Source: JAPOUP01 sp026708635 (GTDB taxonomy: Bacteria; Pseudomonadota; Alphaproteobacteria; Rhodobacterales; Rhodobacteraceae). Taken from it: a DNA stretch of 64,000 bases. How positions within the stretch are numbered: the stretch's first letter is position 1; every line of letters starts with the position of its first letter. The stretch spans positions 682,001-746,000 of the forward strand of contig OZ241336.1 of NCBI GenBank assembly GCA_965200115.1, written 5' to 3'. Below the pieces are notes generated by a model that ran no database searches, had not been told where the DNA came from, and saw only the letters and a program-made list of their open reading frames with translations. Below are positions 19,307-28,800 of the stretch, in pieces. A program made the position numbers and the translations under genes.

Positions 19307-20083
19307 TCAGCGCCCCTCGAAGTTCGGTTTTCGCCTCTCCAGGAAAGCCAGGACACCTTCCTGGAAGTCCCGGGACCTGCCACACTCACCCTGGAGCTTC
19401 GCCTCAAGTCCAAGCTGTTCGTCCAGAGCGTTACCGAAGGTTTCCCGCAGGGCCCGTTTGGCGTTCGCGTAGGCGAGAGTGGGACCCGATACGAGCGCTT
19501 CGGCCCGGGCGCGCCAGTGGGCCGCGAAACTCCCGTCCGGCACCGCCTCCCAGATCATGCCCCATTCAGCCGCCTGCCGGGCGCTGATCGGCTCGGCGAA
19601 CAGAGACGCTCCCATTGCCCTGGCGAAGCCCATATTCCTCGGCATCCAGTAGGTGCCGCCCGCGTCGGGAACCAGCCCGATGCGGGCGAATGCCTGCAGG
19701 AAAACGGCCGATTCCGTCGCGATCACCACATCGGCGGCCAACGCGAGATTGGCCCCGGCCCCGGCCGCGGCGCCGTTGACGGCGGCGATTGACGGAACCG
19801 GACATTCATAGACCGCGCGCAAAAGTGGTTCGTATTCATCCCTCAGCGTGCGCTCCAGATCGACATTGGCCGCATTCGCGCGGTCGCCCAGATCCTGGCC
19901 GGAACAGAACGCCCGCCCCTCACCCGTCAGAACCAGCGCGCGGGCCATTCTCCCCGCCTCCCGCACCGCGTGCAGAAGTTCCGCGCGCATCAGGGCGTTC
20001 AGAGCGTTCATCACGTCGGGGCGATTCAATGTCAGAACCGCGAGATCGTCCTCGATATCCAGCCGGATTGTCTGGTATTCCAT
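19307..20083 (-). CDS. Enoyl-CoA hydratase/isomerase, PaaG-like
   Basis: A crotonase-fold enzyme of 258 residues. The oxyanion-hole segments are GRAFCSGQDLGDRA (about 56-69) and AVNGAAAGAGANLALA (101-116). Glu residues used by hydratases are absent from the usual spots, while Asp140 in LVPDAGGTYW corresponds to the catalytic Asp of PaaG, the ring-1,2-epoxyphenylacetyl-CoA isomerase. SGQDLGD and LRDEYEPLLRA also favour that subgroup. No other phenylacetate genes are nearby, so a general delta3,delta2-enoyl-CoA isomerase role remains possible. It is convergent with gltA. Confidence 0.85.
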   Translation of the reverse strand: MEYQTIRLDIEDDLAVLTLNRPDVMNALNALMRAELLHAVREAGRMARALVLTGEGRAFCSGQDLGDRANAANVDLERTLRDEYEPLLRAVYECPVPSIAAVNGAAAGAGANLALAADVVIATESAVFLQAFARIGLVPDAGGTYWMPRNMGFARAMGASLFAEPISARQAAEWGMIWEAVPDGSFAAHWRARAEALVSGPTLAYANAKRALRETFGNALDEQLGLEAKLQGECGRSRDFQEGVLAFLERRKPNFEGR

Positions 20084-20154
20084 GTCAGTTCCACTTCACG
20101 GCCGATCCTGAATGTACGCACCTTGGCCGGCCTAACCACAGGATGAACCGTCGG

Positions 20155-20604
20155 TCACCTGTCAAGCAGCTCGTTTAGGCGCGCCTGTTCAGAGGCGGAC
20201 AGGCTCCCTTCAAATGATCGGGCGCTCCCGCGTCGGCGTAGATAGACGGCGGAAATGGCGAGCGCAACGACGAGCATCGCCGGCCCCGCCAGCCATAGCG
20301 CCAGATTGGCCCCGTCGCCGGTGGGCCTGAGCAGTACGAATTCGCCGTAACGGTCGACCACGTAGGCCATGACCTCCCGGTCGCTGTCTCCCGCGGTCAG
20401 CCGCTCGCGCACCAGAAGCCGAAGATCACGGGCGAGTTCGGCGTTTGAGTCGTCGATCGACTCGTTGCGGCAGACAAGGCAGCGAAGTTCCCTGCTGAGT
20501 TCGCGGGCCCGGGCTTCCAGCGCCGGATCCTCCAGTATCTCGTCAGGCTGCACTGACCACGCGGGCGCCGCCAGTAAACAGAGGGCCAGGATCAGCGGCC
20601 TCAT
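20155..20604 (-). CDS. ccmH: Cytochrome c maturation protein CcmH (CycL)
   Basis: A membrane-bound periplasmic thiol oxidoreductase that reduces the CXXCH motif of apocytochrome c before heme ligation. The 149-residue protein has a signal peptide (residues 1-18), the signature LRCLVCRN with Cys42 and Cys45, a three-helix domain and a C-terminal transmembrane helix (about 102-121) followed by a short cytoplasmic tail. It overlaps ccmF by four bases (ATGA). The short form without a CcmI/TPR extension fits the alphaproteobacterial CycL type. No ccmG lies between it and ccmF. Confidence 0.95.
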   Translation of the reverse strand: MRPLILALCLLAAPAWSVQPDEILEDPALEARARELSRELRCLVCRNESIDDSNAELARDLRLLVRERLTAGDSDREVMAYVVDRYGEFVLLRPTGDGANLALWLAGPAMLVVALAISAVYLRRRGSARSFEGSLSASEQARLNELLDR

Positions 20605-22574
20605 GTGGTCCCCACCGCGCCGGAAGAGGCCCCGCGCGCCCCGCCGGCGACCCTATGACGGCGATCGGTCAGACTCAGGCCTCCGCCAAGCGCCATGATC
20701 GCCGCGCCCGTCCATATCCAGTTGGCGAACGGCTTCACATGGGTTCGAATGGCCCACCCGCCGCCGATCTGCGCGTCGCCGATGACCACGTAGACATCCC
20801 GGAAGGACCCACTGTCGATCGCCGCCTCGGTCGTGGGCATTCCGGCCACCGGGTAGACGCGCTTCTCCGGACGAAGCCGGGCCAGCGTCCGCCCGTTCCG
20901 GGTGACGGACAGATCCGCCTGCACCGCGCGGTAATTCGGACCCGGAACGCTTCTGACATCGTTGAGCGTGATCGTGTAGCCTCCCACCCCGTAGCTTTCG
21001 CCCAACCGAACGGCGCGGATATCCTCAACCTCCCACGCCATCAGGCCCGCGATCCCGAGGAGCGCGACGCCAAGGCCGGCATGTGCCAGCGCCTTTCCCC
21101 AGTCGGCGCGGGGAAGCATGGCGAGACGCCTGGCCCTGCTACCCGGACTCCCACGCCCGGCACGGACCAGGAGTTCGGCCAGCGCGCCGAAAACCAGCCA
21201 AACCCCAAGCGCAAGTCCGACGGGACCAAGCGCCGCGCGGCCGGTCTGGACGGTCCAGGCCAATGCGCCAACCGCGAGCGCCAGCGCGGCGATACCCCAC
21301 AACCGTCGGATGGATCGACCCAAACGCGCGCGTTTCCAGGGCAGGATCGCGCCAATGGGAAGAACCATCGCCAGCGCAACCATGAAGGGCGTGAACGCCG
21401 CGTTGAAGTACGGCGCCCCGACCGACAGTTTTCTGTCAAACAGCATTTCCGCCACCAGCGGCCATACCGTTCCTATGAACACGACGAAGCAGGCGACGGA
21501 CAGGAGAACGTTGTTCAGGACAACCGCGCTCTCGCGACTGACGGTCGAGAAGACTCCGGTCGCCTCCATCGTGCCGGCGCGCGCCGCGTAAAGCGCCAGG
21601 GCCCCTCCCGTGAACACGCCGAGGATAGCGAGAATGAAAACGCCCCGCGTGGGGTCACTGGCGAACGCGTGGACCGACGTCAGGACGCCTGAACGGACGA
21701 TGAAGGTTCCGATCAGCGAAAACCCGAAGGCGAGAATGGCAAGCAGCACGGTCCAGCTCTTCAGCGCCTCCCTCTTCTCGACGACGATCGCCGAATGCAG
21801 AAGCGCGGTCGCGATCAGCCATGGCATGAAACTGGCGTTCTCCACCGGATCCCAGAACCAGAATCCGCCCCAGCCAAGCTCGTAATAGGCCCACCACGAA
21901 CCGAGCGCGATGCCAATGGTCAGAAACATCCAGGCCGCGAGCGCCCATGGCCGGACCCAGCGGCCCCAGGCGGCGCTCACCCTCCCTTCGATAAGCGCCG
22001 CGACGGCGAGCGAAAAGGTCATCGAAAGGCCCACGTACCCGAGATAGAGAAAGGGAGGGTGCAGGGCGAGACCCGGGTCCTGAAGAAGCGGATTGAGATC
22101 CTGTCCGTTCAGCGGCGGCAACTCCAGCCGCAGGAATGGATTGGACGTGAACAGGATGAAACCGATGAACGCCACGGCAATTGCCGACTGCACGGCCAGC
22201 GCGCGGGCCCGCAGCGCCGTGGGGAGGCCTTTGCCGAACCAGGCCGCGCAGGCGCCGAACAGCGACAGAATCAGCACCCAGAGAAGCATCGAACCCTCAT
22301 GATTGCCCCAGACACCGCTGAATTTGTAGAGCAGCGGCTTGTCCGTATGGGAGTTCAGGGTAACCAGCCGGAGGGAGAAATCGGATCCCACGAACGCGTG
22401 GGTCAGCGCGGCGAACGCCGCGAGTATGAGGAGGAACTGCGCCGTCGCCGCCGGCTCTGCGACGGCCATCCACGCGCGCCAGCCTCTCTGGGCACCGACC
22501 AGCGGAACGGTTGCCTGGACCATGGCGACGGCGAAAGCGAGAATCAGCGCGAAATGGCCAAGTTCAACGAACAT
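20601..22574 (-). CDS. ccmF: Heme lyase subunit CcmF (CycK)
   Basis: The large polytopic membrane protein that attaches heme from holo-CcmE to apocytochrome c. About 657 residues with 13-15 transmembrane segments. The heme-handling WWD region is present (GSWWAYYELGWGGFWFWDPV), with the periplasmic histidines of this family nearby (LHPPFLYLGYVG and LLHSAIVVEKREALKSW). I placed the start at the ATG at 22574 because MFVELGHFALIL is the normal CcmF N-terminus; an upstream GTG at 22607 would add 11 residues, and neither has a strong ribosome site. It is coupled to ccmH by an ATGA overlap and separated from ccmE by 275 bases. Confidence 0.95.
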   Translation of the reverse strand: MFVELGHFALILAFAVAMVQATVPLVGAQRGWRAWMAVAEPAATAQFLLILAAFAALTHAFVGSDFSLRLVTLNSHTDKPLLYKFSGVWGNHEGSMLLWVLILSLFGACAAWFGKGLPTALRARALAVQSAIAVAFIGFILFTSNPFLRLELPPLNGQDLNPLLQDPGLALHPPFLYLGYVGLSMTFSLAVAALIEGRVSAAWGRWVRPWALAAWMFLTIGIALGSWWAYYELGWGGFWFWDPVENASFMPWLIATALLHSAIVVEKREALKSWTVLLAILAFGFSLIGTFIVRSGVLTSVHAFASDPTRGVFILAILGVFTGGALALYAARAGTMEATGVFSTVSRESAVVLNNVLLSVACFVVFIGTVWPLVAEMLFDRKLSVGAPYFNAAFTPFMVALAMVLPIGAILPWKRARLGRSIRRLWGIAALALAVGALAWTVQTGRAALGPVGLALGVWLVFGALAELLVRAGRGSPGSRARRLAMLPRADWGKALAHAGLGVALLGIAGLMAWEVEDIRAVRLGESYGVGGYTITLNDVRSVPGPNYRAVQADLSVTRNGRTLARLRPEKRVYPVAGMPTTEAAIDSGSFRDVYVVIGDAQIGGGWAIRTHVKPFANWIWTGAAIMALGGGLSLTDRRHRVAGGARGASSGAVGTT

Positions 22575-22849
22575 CGCCGCGATGATAAGGGGCTTTGTCG
22601 ATTCCACCAGAGGAAATTTCCGGCCGGTGCGAAAGCGTCGCGGCGGAATTCACCGCGCGGGCGGGACTCCTTCCCACCGGACCTCCCGGGAGCGGGCGGG
22701 CGGCGCGCGTCGCGCGGAGCGCGGCGGGAGGGAACCGGCATCGAACGGACCCGCGCGGGGCCTGCCCAATCCCGCCGCGAACCGCCCGCACCCGATCCGT
22801 GACATGCTCCCTCACCCCACGGAACCCGGCCGCCCGTTCCATAGAGAGC

Positions 22850-23293
22850 CTAACCCTCCGGATCCCTGTAGACACCCTGTTCCTTCAGCGCATCCAGCAC
22901 CTCTCGAGGCATGTACGTCTCGTCGTGCCTGGCAAGGATCTCGGTGGCCCGGAACGTTCCGTCCACGAGGCTGCCGATAGCTATCATGCCCTGGCCCTCG
23001 CCGAACAGATCGGGAAGCACGCCGGTGAAGGACACTCCAACCGACGCGCCGCCGTCGGTCACGGAGAAGGTCACCGCCCCACCCTGCCCCCGCGCAAGCG
23101 AGCCTTCCTCGACAAGCCCGCCCAAGCGAAATATCTCGTCGGGCGGGGGCGGACCGTCGATGACCTGGGTCGGCGAGCGGAAGAAGTTTATTCCGTCCCG
23201 CATGGCATAACCGATCAGCCCGGTGGCGAGGGCGAGAGCCACGGCCGCGATGGCGACCACCTGTACGCGCCGCCGTTTCCTGAGTCCCATCAT
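22850..23293 (-). CDS. ccmE: Heme chaperone CcmE (CycJ)
   Basis: A periplasmic heme chaperone that binds heme covalently and delivers it to CcmF. The 147-residue protein has a short cytoplasmic Arg-rich start (MMGLRKRRR), one membrane anchor (about residues 11-30) and the OB-fold domain. The heme-binding residues are visible in ARHDETYMP: His123 and Tyr127. It lies upstream of ccmF on the same strand, with an unexplained 275-base gap between them. A ccmI-type gene, which precedes ccmE in rhizobial cycHJKL operons, is missing here. Confidence 0.95.
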   Translation of the reverse strand: MMGLRKRRRVQVVAIAAVALALATGLIGYAMRDGINFFRSPTQVIDGPPPPDEIFRLGGLVEEGSLARGQGGAVTFSVTDGGASVGVSFTGVLPDLFGEGQGMIAIGSLVDGTFRATEILARHDETYMPREVLDALKEQGVYRDPEG

Positions 23294-23366
23294 GGCGCGA
23301 ACTCCGCGGCTTCGTCCCGCACGCTAACGAAACACGCGGAACACCGCGCGATTTTACCGATCCCGG

Positions 23367-24395
23367 TCACGGGTACAGCGGCGCCGACATCAGCCCGGAC
23401 GTCTCTTCCTCACCCAGCATCAGATTGGCGTTCTGCAGGGCCTGGCCCGATGACCCCTTGACCAGGTTGTCAAGCGCCACAACCACCGTGGCCTGCCCCC
23501 CGACGCGATCGCCCACCACCCCCACATGCACGAAGTTCGACCCGCGCACATCCTTCATCGCCGGTGTCCCGCCATAGGGAAGAACCACCACGAACGCCTC
23601 CCCCGCATACGCCTCCCGAAGACAGCGGTGAATGGCCTCGGGCTCGCCCCGCAGATATGCGGACAGCAGAATCCCGCGTGTCGCGGGAACCAGGTACGGG
23701 GAAAACATGATCCTGACCGGTCGGCCGGCGATCCCGGACAGTTCCTGGTCGAATTCACCGAGGTGTCGGTGACTTCCCCCAAGCGAGTACCCTTTCACGT
23801 TTTCCGACAGTTCCGAGAGCAGCAGATGATCTTTCGCTGTCCGGCCCGCACCGGAAGCGCCCACTTTGAGGTCGATTACTATCCGGTCCAGGTCAACGAC
23901 GCCGGCCTCGACCAGCGGTCGAAGCGCGAACTGTCCCGCGGCGGCGTTGCAGCCCGTACCCGCGACCAGCCGGGCGGCCCTTATCCGATCGCGGTAGAAC
24001 TCGGTCAGCCCGTAGACCGCCTCGCCCTGAAGCTCCGCCGCCTCATGCGGCCTGCCGTACCAGGCGCGATAGGCGTCCGGATCCCGAAGCCTGAAATCCG
24101 CGGATAGGTCGACGACCTTGACCGTCGCGGGCAGGTCACGGACCACCGACTGGCTGGTCGCGTGCGGTAACGCGCAGAAACACAGGTCGATGCCACTGAA
24201 GTCGATCTCCCCGATCCGCGCCATAACCTGCAGGTCGAGATGACGCAGGTGAGGGAAAACCTCCGAGATCGCCACCCCCGCACGGCGGTCGGCGCCGAGA
24301 GCGGCTATCCTCATCGAGGGATGGGTGGCGACCAGACGAACCAGTTCCGCACCGGTATAGCCGGACGCGCCCAGAATGGCGATGTTGTGTGGCAT
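23367..24395 (-). CDS. argC: N-acetyl-gamma-glutamyl-phosphate reductase
   Basis: NADPH-dependent reductase of arginine synthesis. The 342-residue protein begins with the Rossmann loop ILGASGYTGAEL and ends with KGSSGQALQNANLMLG, both ArgC-specific. The catalytic cysteine is Cys149, in the context AGTGCNAAAG. In most bacterial ArgC proteins this segment reads NPGCYPTA; a GCN context recalls the LysY branch that acts on amino-acid carrier protein. The start was set to the ATG at 24395 (MPHNIAILG), since a 33-base longer frame adds an unrelated tail. It precedes ccmE with a 73-base gap. Confidence 0.9.
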   Translation of the reverse strand: MPHNIAILGASGYTGAELVRLVATHPSMRIAALGADRRAGVAISEVFPHLRHLDLQVMARIGEIDFSGIDLCFCALPHATSQSVVRDLPATVKVVDLSADFRLRDPDAYRAWYGRPHEAAELQGEAVYGLTEFYRDRIRAARLVAGTGCNAAAGQFALRPLVEAGVVDLDRIVIDLKVGASGAGRTAKDHLLLSELSENVKGYSLGGSHRHLGEFDQELSGIAGRPVRIMFSPYLVPATRGILLSAYLRGEPEAIHRCLREAYAGEAFVVVLPYGGTPAMKDVRGSNFVHVGVVGDRVGGQATVVVALDNLVKGSSGQALQNANLMLGEEETSGLMSAPLYP

Positions 24396-24454
24396 GGTTT
24401 CCCGTTCCCGTCCTTTCCAGACGGCCATTTAGGTCGATCCACCCGAAGGCGCAA

Positions 24455-25267
24455 TCAGGCAGGGGCAAACGCGATCCTGCGCCGCAGGAAGCGCGTGGCC
24501 TGGTCGGAGACCCTGGCGGGGTCGCCCGTCGTCAGAAACGCCGCCTTCGTCCCGGAGCCCAGCATCTCCGGATGGCGGGCAAGGTAGTCGGCGAGGCTGG
24601 CGGCGACAAGTTTCGGCTGGGAGTAGACGGCCACGCCCGAGCCCAATGTCTCCCTGAACACGTTCTCCATCAGTGGATAGTGCGTACAGCCCAACACGGC
24701 GGCCTGTGGATCGGGCATTTTCCGCCTCAGCGCGTCGACATGGCTGCGGACCAACGCCTCGGCAAGTTCGAGATCGCCCTCCTCGATCGCGTCGACAACC
24801 CCACCGCAGGCCTGGGCCTCAACATCCACCCCGATCGCGCGGAACGCCAGTTCCCGCTGGAAGGCGCGGCTACGAACGGTCGCCGGGGTCGCGAAAAGAG
24901 CCACATGCCTAACCCTGACCTCCCGGGGCGGAGAGCTATCTCCCCATCGACGCTCGGTCAGCGCCTCGATCATGGGAACGAAAACCCCGAGCACCCGCTT
25001 TTCCGGCGGCACCCAGCTCTCCTGTATCCGCCGCAACGCCGCGGCGCTCGCGGTGTTGCAGGCCAGGACCACCAGATCGCAACCCGCGTCGAACAGCCGG
25101 GCCACGGCCGCCGTCGTAAGGCTATAGATGTCGTCCGGATCACGGACGCCGTAGGGATTGTGCGCGTGATCGGCGAGATACACGAAAGGAACGTCCGGCA
25201 GCGCGTGGACCACCGCGTCAAGTACCGTGAGACCGCCAATTCCCGAATCAAATATCCCGACCGCCAT
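24455..25267 (-). CDS. murI: Glutamate racemase
   Basis: Makes D-glutamate for peptidoglycan. The 270-residue protein starts MAVGIFDSGIGGLTVL, with the catalytic Asp in the DSGIGG loop. The two catalytic cysteines are Cys70 (LACNTASAAA) and Cys194 (LGCTHYPLM), and HNPYG is the conserved substrate loop. GAGG lies just upstream of the ATG at 25267. The open frame continues 87 codons upstream but that part is compositionally noncoding. It lies 59 bases upstream of argC in the same direction. Confidence 0.95.
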   Translation of the reverse strand: MAVGIFDSGIGGLTVLDAVVHALPDVPFVYLADHAHNPYGVRDPDDIYSLTTAAVARLFDAGCDLVVLACNTASAAALRRIQESWVPPEKRVLGVFVPMIEALTERRWGDSSPPREVRVRHVALFATPATVRSRAFQRELAFRAIGVDVEAQACGGVVDAIEEGDLELAEALVRSHVDALRRKMPDPQAAVLGCTHYPLMENVFRETLGSGVAVYSQPKLVAASLADYLARHPEMLGSGTKAAFLTTGDPARVSDQATRFLRRRIAFAPA

Positions 25268-25848
25268 GCGAACCTCATGTCTTCCGGCGCCCCCGTACCC
25301 TAACCCATACTCAATGGTTTGCGGAGGCCGCGGCGACAGGGAATACGTTTGTTTACCCGGAAAAGCCATCGGGGACGGTGATTCGCCTCGCGCGCGACGG
25401 GTTCGGCCGGAACGACCGGCGGTTCGCCGACAACGCGTGTGCGGGCCCGTCCACCCGAACCGGAAACTCACCGATCGCGAGCGCGGCCCTGAGCGGATGG
25501 CCCGCGATCGGGAACGGACGCGAGCCATGCCTCCTGGGATACGCCGATACAGCGGTGCCGGATTTCATGATCGCCCTGACGGCAAAGGGGTGACCGGACC
25601 CCGTCTATCCGGCGGGCGAACGGAGCGCGCCATGCCATCGCCGTTCCATCGGGAAACATGCCGATGGCGCTCCCCGACGCGGGCGCGAGCAACCGGCATG
25701 GCTGATTTCCCGCGCGGTCAGGCATCGGGCGAGCGTCCATTCGTCCGTCGGGGCGGCGGGACAGGCCGTGGAGTCCCCGGCCTCACCCCTCACGGGACCT
25801 CGCGAAGGAGTCCCGACAGCCATCCTCCGGACATGACCGCTTCGGCCG
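25268..25848. other. Gap between the ferredoxin oxidoreductase gene and murI
   Basis: About 580 bases. Both strands carry open frames because of high GC, but none has a start context, domain or consistent codon pattern. I see no gene. Confidence 0.45.
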
Positions 25849-28800
25849 TCATTCGGCCGCCTGACCGAGCTCGGACCGGACATGAAGGGCGGTCAGCAAC
25901 TCGTCGCGCCGCTTCGCCGCCGTCGCCATGTTTGCCGCCTTGACCGGTCCGAATCCCTTGATGCCTAGGGGAAGTTCCGCAAGCGCCACGGCCGCTTCCA
26001 TCCGATCGCCCGTCAGTTCCGGCAAAGCGGCCATGTCGGTCTCGAACTGCCGGATGAGCGCACGCTCCGCCCTGCGTTCGGCGGAATGGCCGAACGGGTC
26101 CAGCGGCGTGCCGCGAAGCCACCTGAACCTTACCAGCACCCTGAGCAGGCGCACCACCCAGGGTCCGAACTCCCGTTTCGCGGGCCTGCCGTTCGGGCCC
26201 GTCCTCGAGAGCAAAGGGGGAGCGAGATGGTAGGTCAGCCTTGGCTCGCCATCGAATTCGCCGCGCACCCTCTCCTCCGTCTGGAGAAGCAGTCTGGCGA
26301 CTTCGTACTCATCCTTGTAGGCCAGAAGTCTGTGGTACCCTTTGGCGACGGCTTCCCTCAGCCGAGGCTCGGTGAATCTGTCCACCTGCCGGCGATAGCG
26401 CCTCGCGAGACCCGCGCCCTGGTACCGAATGAGATGCTCCGCCCTGATGTCGATGCGCTCGTCGAGGGATTTCGGCAGTCTTTCGACCACCGACCCGGCC
26501 AGGGTGTTCGCCTCCTCGGGATTGAGCCACGCCCAGCGTCCATATTCGAACGCCTGCCGGTTCCGGTCGGCGGCGGTTCCGTTGAGCTCTATCGCCGACA
26601 TTATCGCTTCATGACCCAGCGGAATGAACCCCCCCTGCCAGGCGGCCCCGAACACGACCATGTTTGAGTAGATCGCATCGCCGAGCAGTTTTCTGGACAG
26701 TTCGGAAGCGTCGAGGAACGCGATACGGTTCCGGAGCCTCGAGCTAAGGGCGAGTCTGAGCCGCTCCGACGGAAGGGTGAATTCCGTATCGCGCGTGAAG
26801 TCACCCGTAATGGTCTCGTGACAGTTGACAACGGCTCCGGTCCGACCGGTCTTCGTCAGGCCGAGAGTCGCCGAGCCCGCGCTCACGACAAGGTCACCGC
26901 CGATCAGGGCGTCGCACTCCCCCGCGGCGACGCGCACGGCGCTGATGTCGGATGGACTGTTGGCGATGCGGCAATGGACATGGACGGCGCCGCCCTTCTG
27001 CGCCAGGCCGGCCATTTCCATCATACCGGCGCCTTTGCCGTCGATATGGGCCGCCATGGCCATTACGGCGCCTATCGTGACGGCGCCCGTTCCACCGATC
27101 CCGGTTATGACCACGTTATGGGTGCCGTCGATTTCCGGCAGATCCGGCGACGGCAGGTTTCCCGCGTCCAGCGAAACCGTCGGCCCGTGCCGTATCCCGG
27201 CCCCCTCCACGGTCACGAAGCTCGGACAGAAGCCGTCGACACACGAGAAGTCCCTGTTGCACGCGGACTGGTCGATGGCCCGCTTTCGTCCGAACTCGGT
27301 CTCGACGGGAACGATCGAGACACAGTTCGACTGGGCGCCGCAGTCGCCGCAGCCTTCACAGATATCGGTGTTGATGAAGACGCGCCGTTCCGGATCGCGC
27401 ATCTGTCCGCGGCGGCGGCGGCGTCGCTTCTCCGCCGCGCAGGTCTGCAGGTAGATGATCGCGGAAACGCCTTCGCATCCGCCCAGCCGCTCCTGGACCT
27501 TCCGCAGGTCGGCGCGCTCGTGGCGCGTGACCTCGCGCGGAAACGCCGACAGATCGACATCCTCCTTCCGGTCGTACACCAGCGCGATGTTCGGCACGCC
27601 CATCGCAACGAGTTCCCGGGCGATCCGGTCGGCCGTCAACCCGCCGTCGTTGCCCTGCCCCCCGGTCATGGCCACGGCGTCGTTGAAGAGTATCTTGTAG
27701 GTTACGTTGGTTCCCGCCGCGAGGGCGAAGCGGATCGCCTGGACACCGGAATGGTTATAGGTGCCATCGCCGATGTTCTGGAATACGTGGCGACGGGTGG
27801 AGAACGGGGCCTCGCCGATCCAGTTGGCTCCCTCACCTCCCATATGGGTGAACCCGACGGTCTCGCGGTCCATCCACTGCACCATGAAGTGACAGCCGAT
27901 ACCCGCGTAAGCCCTGGCGCCCTCCGGCAGTTTGGTTGAGGTGTTATGCGGGCATCCCGAGCAGAAATAAGGCAGCCGGGCCACAACGTCGGGAACGTTG
28001 CCGGCCTTCCGGCTCTCCGACAGGGTATCCATTCCGGCACGTATACTGTCCGTGCCGCGGCCTTCCTCGATAAGGATCCCGCCAATCCTCTCGGCGATGA
28101 ACACTGGATCGAGACAGTAGCGGGTCGGGAATAACTGGACCCTACGGCCGTCCCGCCAGACGTCTCCCTTATGCCAGCCGAATACCCGGCGCCCGCGGCG
28201 GTCGTCGAAGATCGCTTCCTTTATCTGAATCTCGATCAGTTTGCGTTTTTCCTCGACGACGACGATCAGGTCGAGTCCTTCGGCCCATTCCTTGAAGCTC
28301 TCTATGTCGAGTGGCCAGGTCTGGGCGACCTTATAGGTCGTGAGACCCAGCCGCTCGGCTTCCCGGGACCCGATGCCAAGAAGCGAGAGGGCATGTACCA
28401 GATCCAGCCAGTTCTTGCCGGCGGCCACAAATCCGATTTTCGCACCGGACGTTCCATGGATCCGGCGGTCAATTCGGTTCGCCCGGGCGAAGGCTTCCGC
28501 CGCGAACCGTTTGTAATCGATCATTCGCGCTTCCTGCGGAATGCGGTCGTCGATCAGGCGGATGTTGAGCCCGCCGTCCGGCATGTCGAACTCCGGCGAA
28601 ACGAATGACATTCTGTCGGGCCGGCCGTCGACCACCGCGGTGGTCTCGACGGTGTCCTTCATGAGCTTCAGCCCGCACCAGAGTCCGGCGAACCGGCCCA
28701 ACGCGAATCCATAGAGGCCGTAATCCAGGATCTCCTGCACGCCGGCCGGCGAGAGAACGGGCATATACGCGTCCACCATCGCCCAATCCGACTGGTGCAG

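Noticed and set aside
20655..21692. 345-codon plus-strand frame across ccmF
   Set aside because: Antisense to ccmF and compositionally noncoding.
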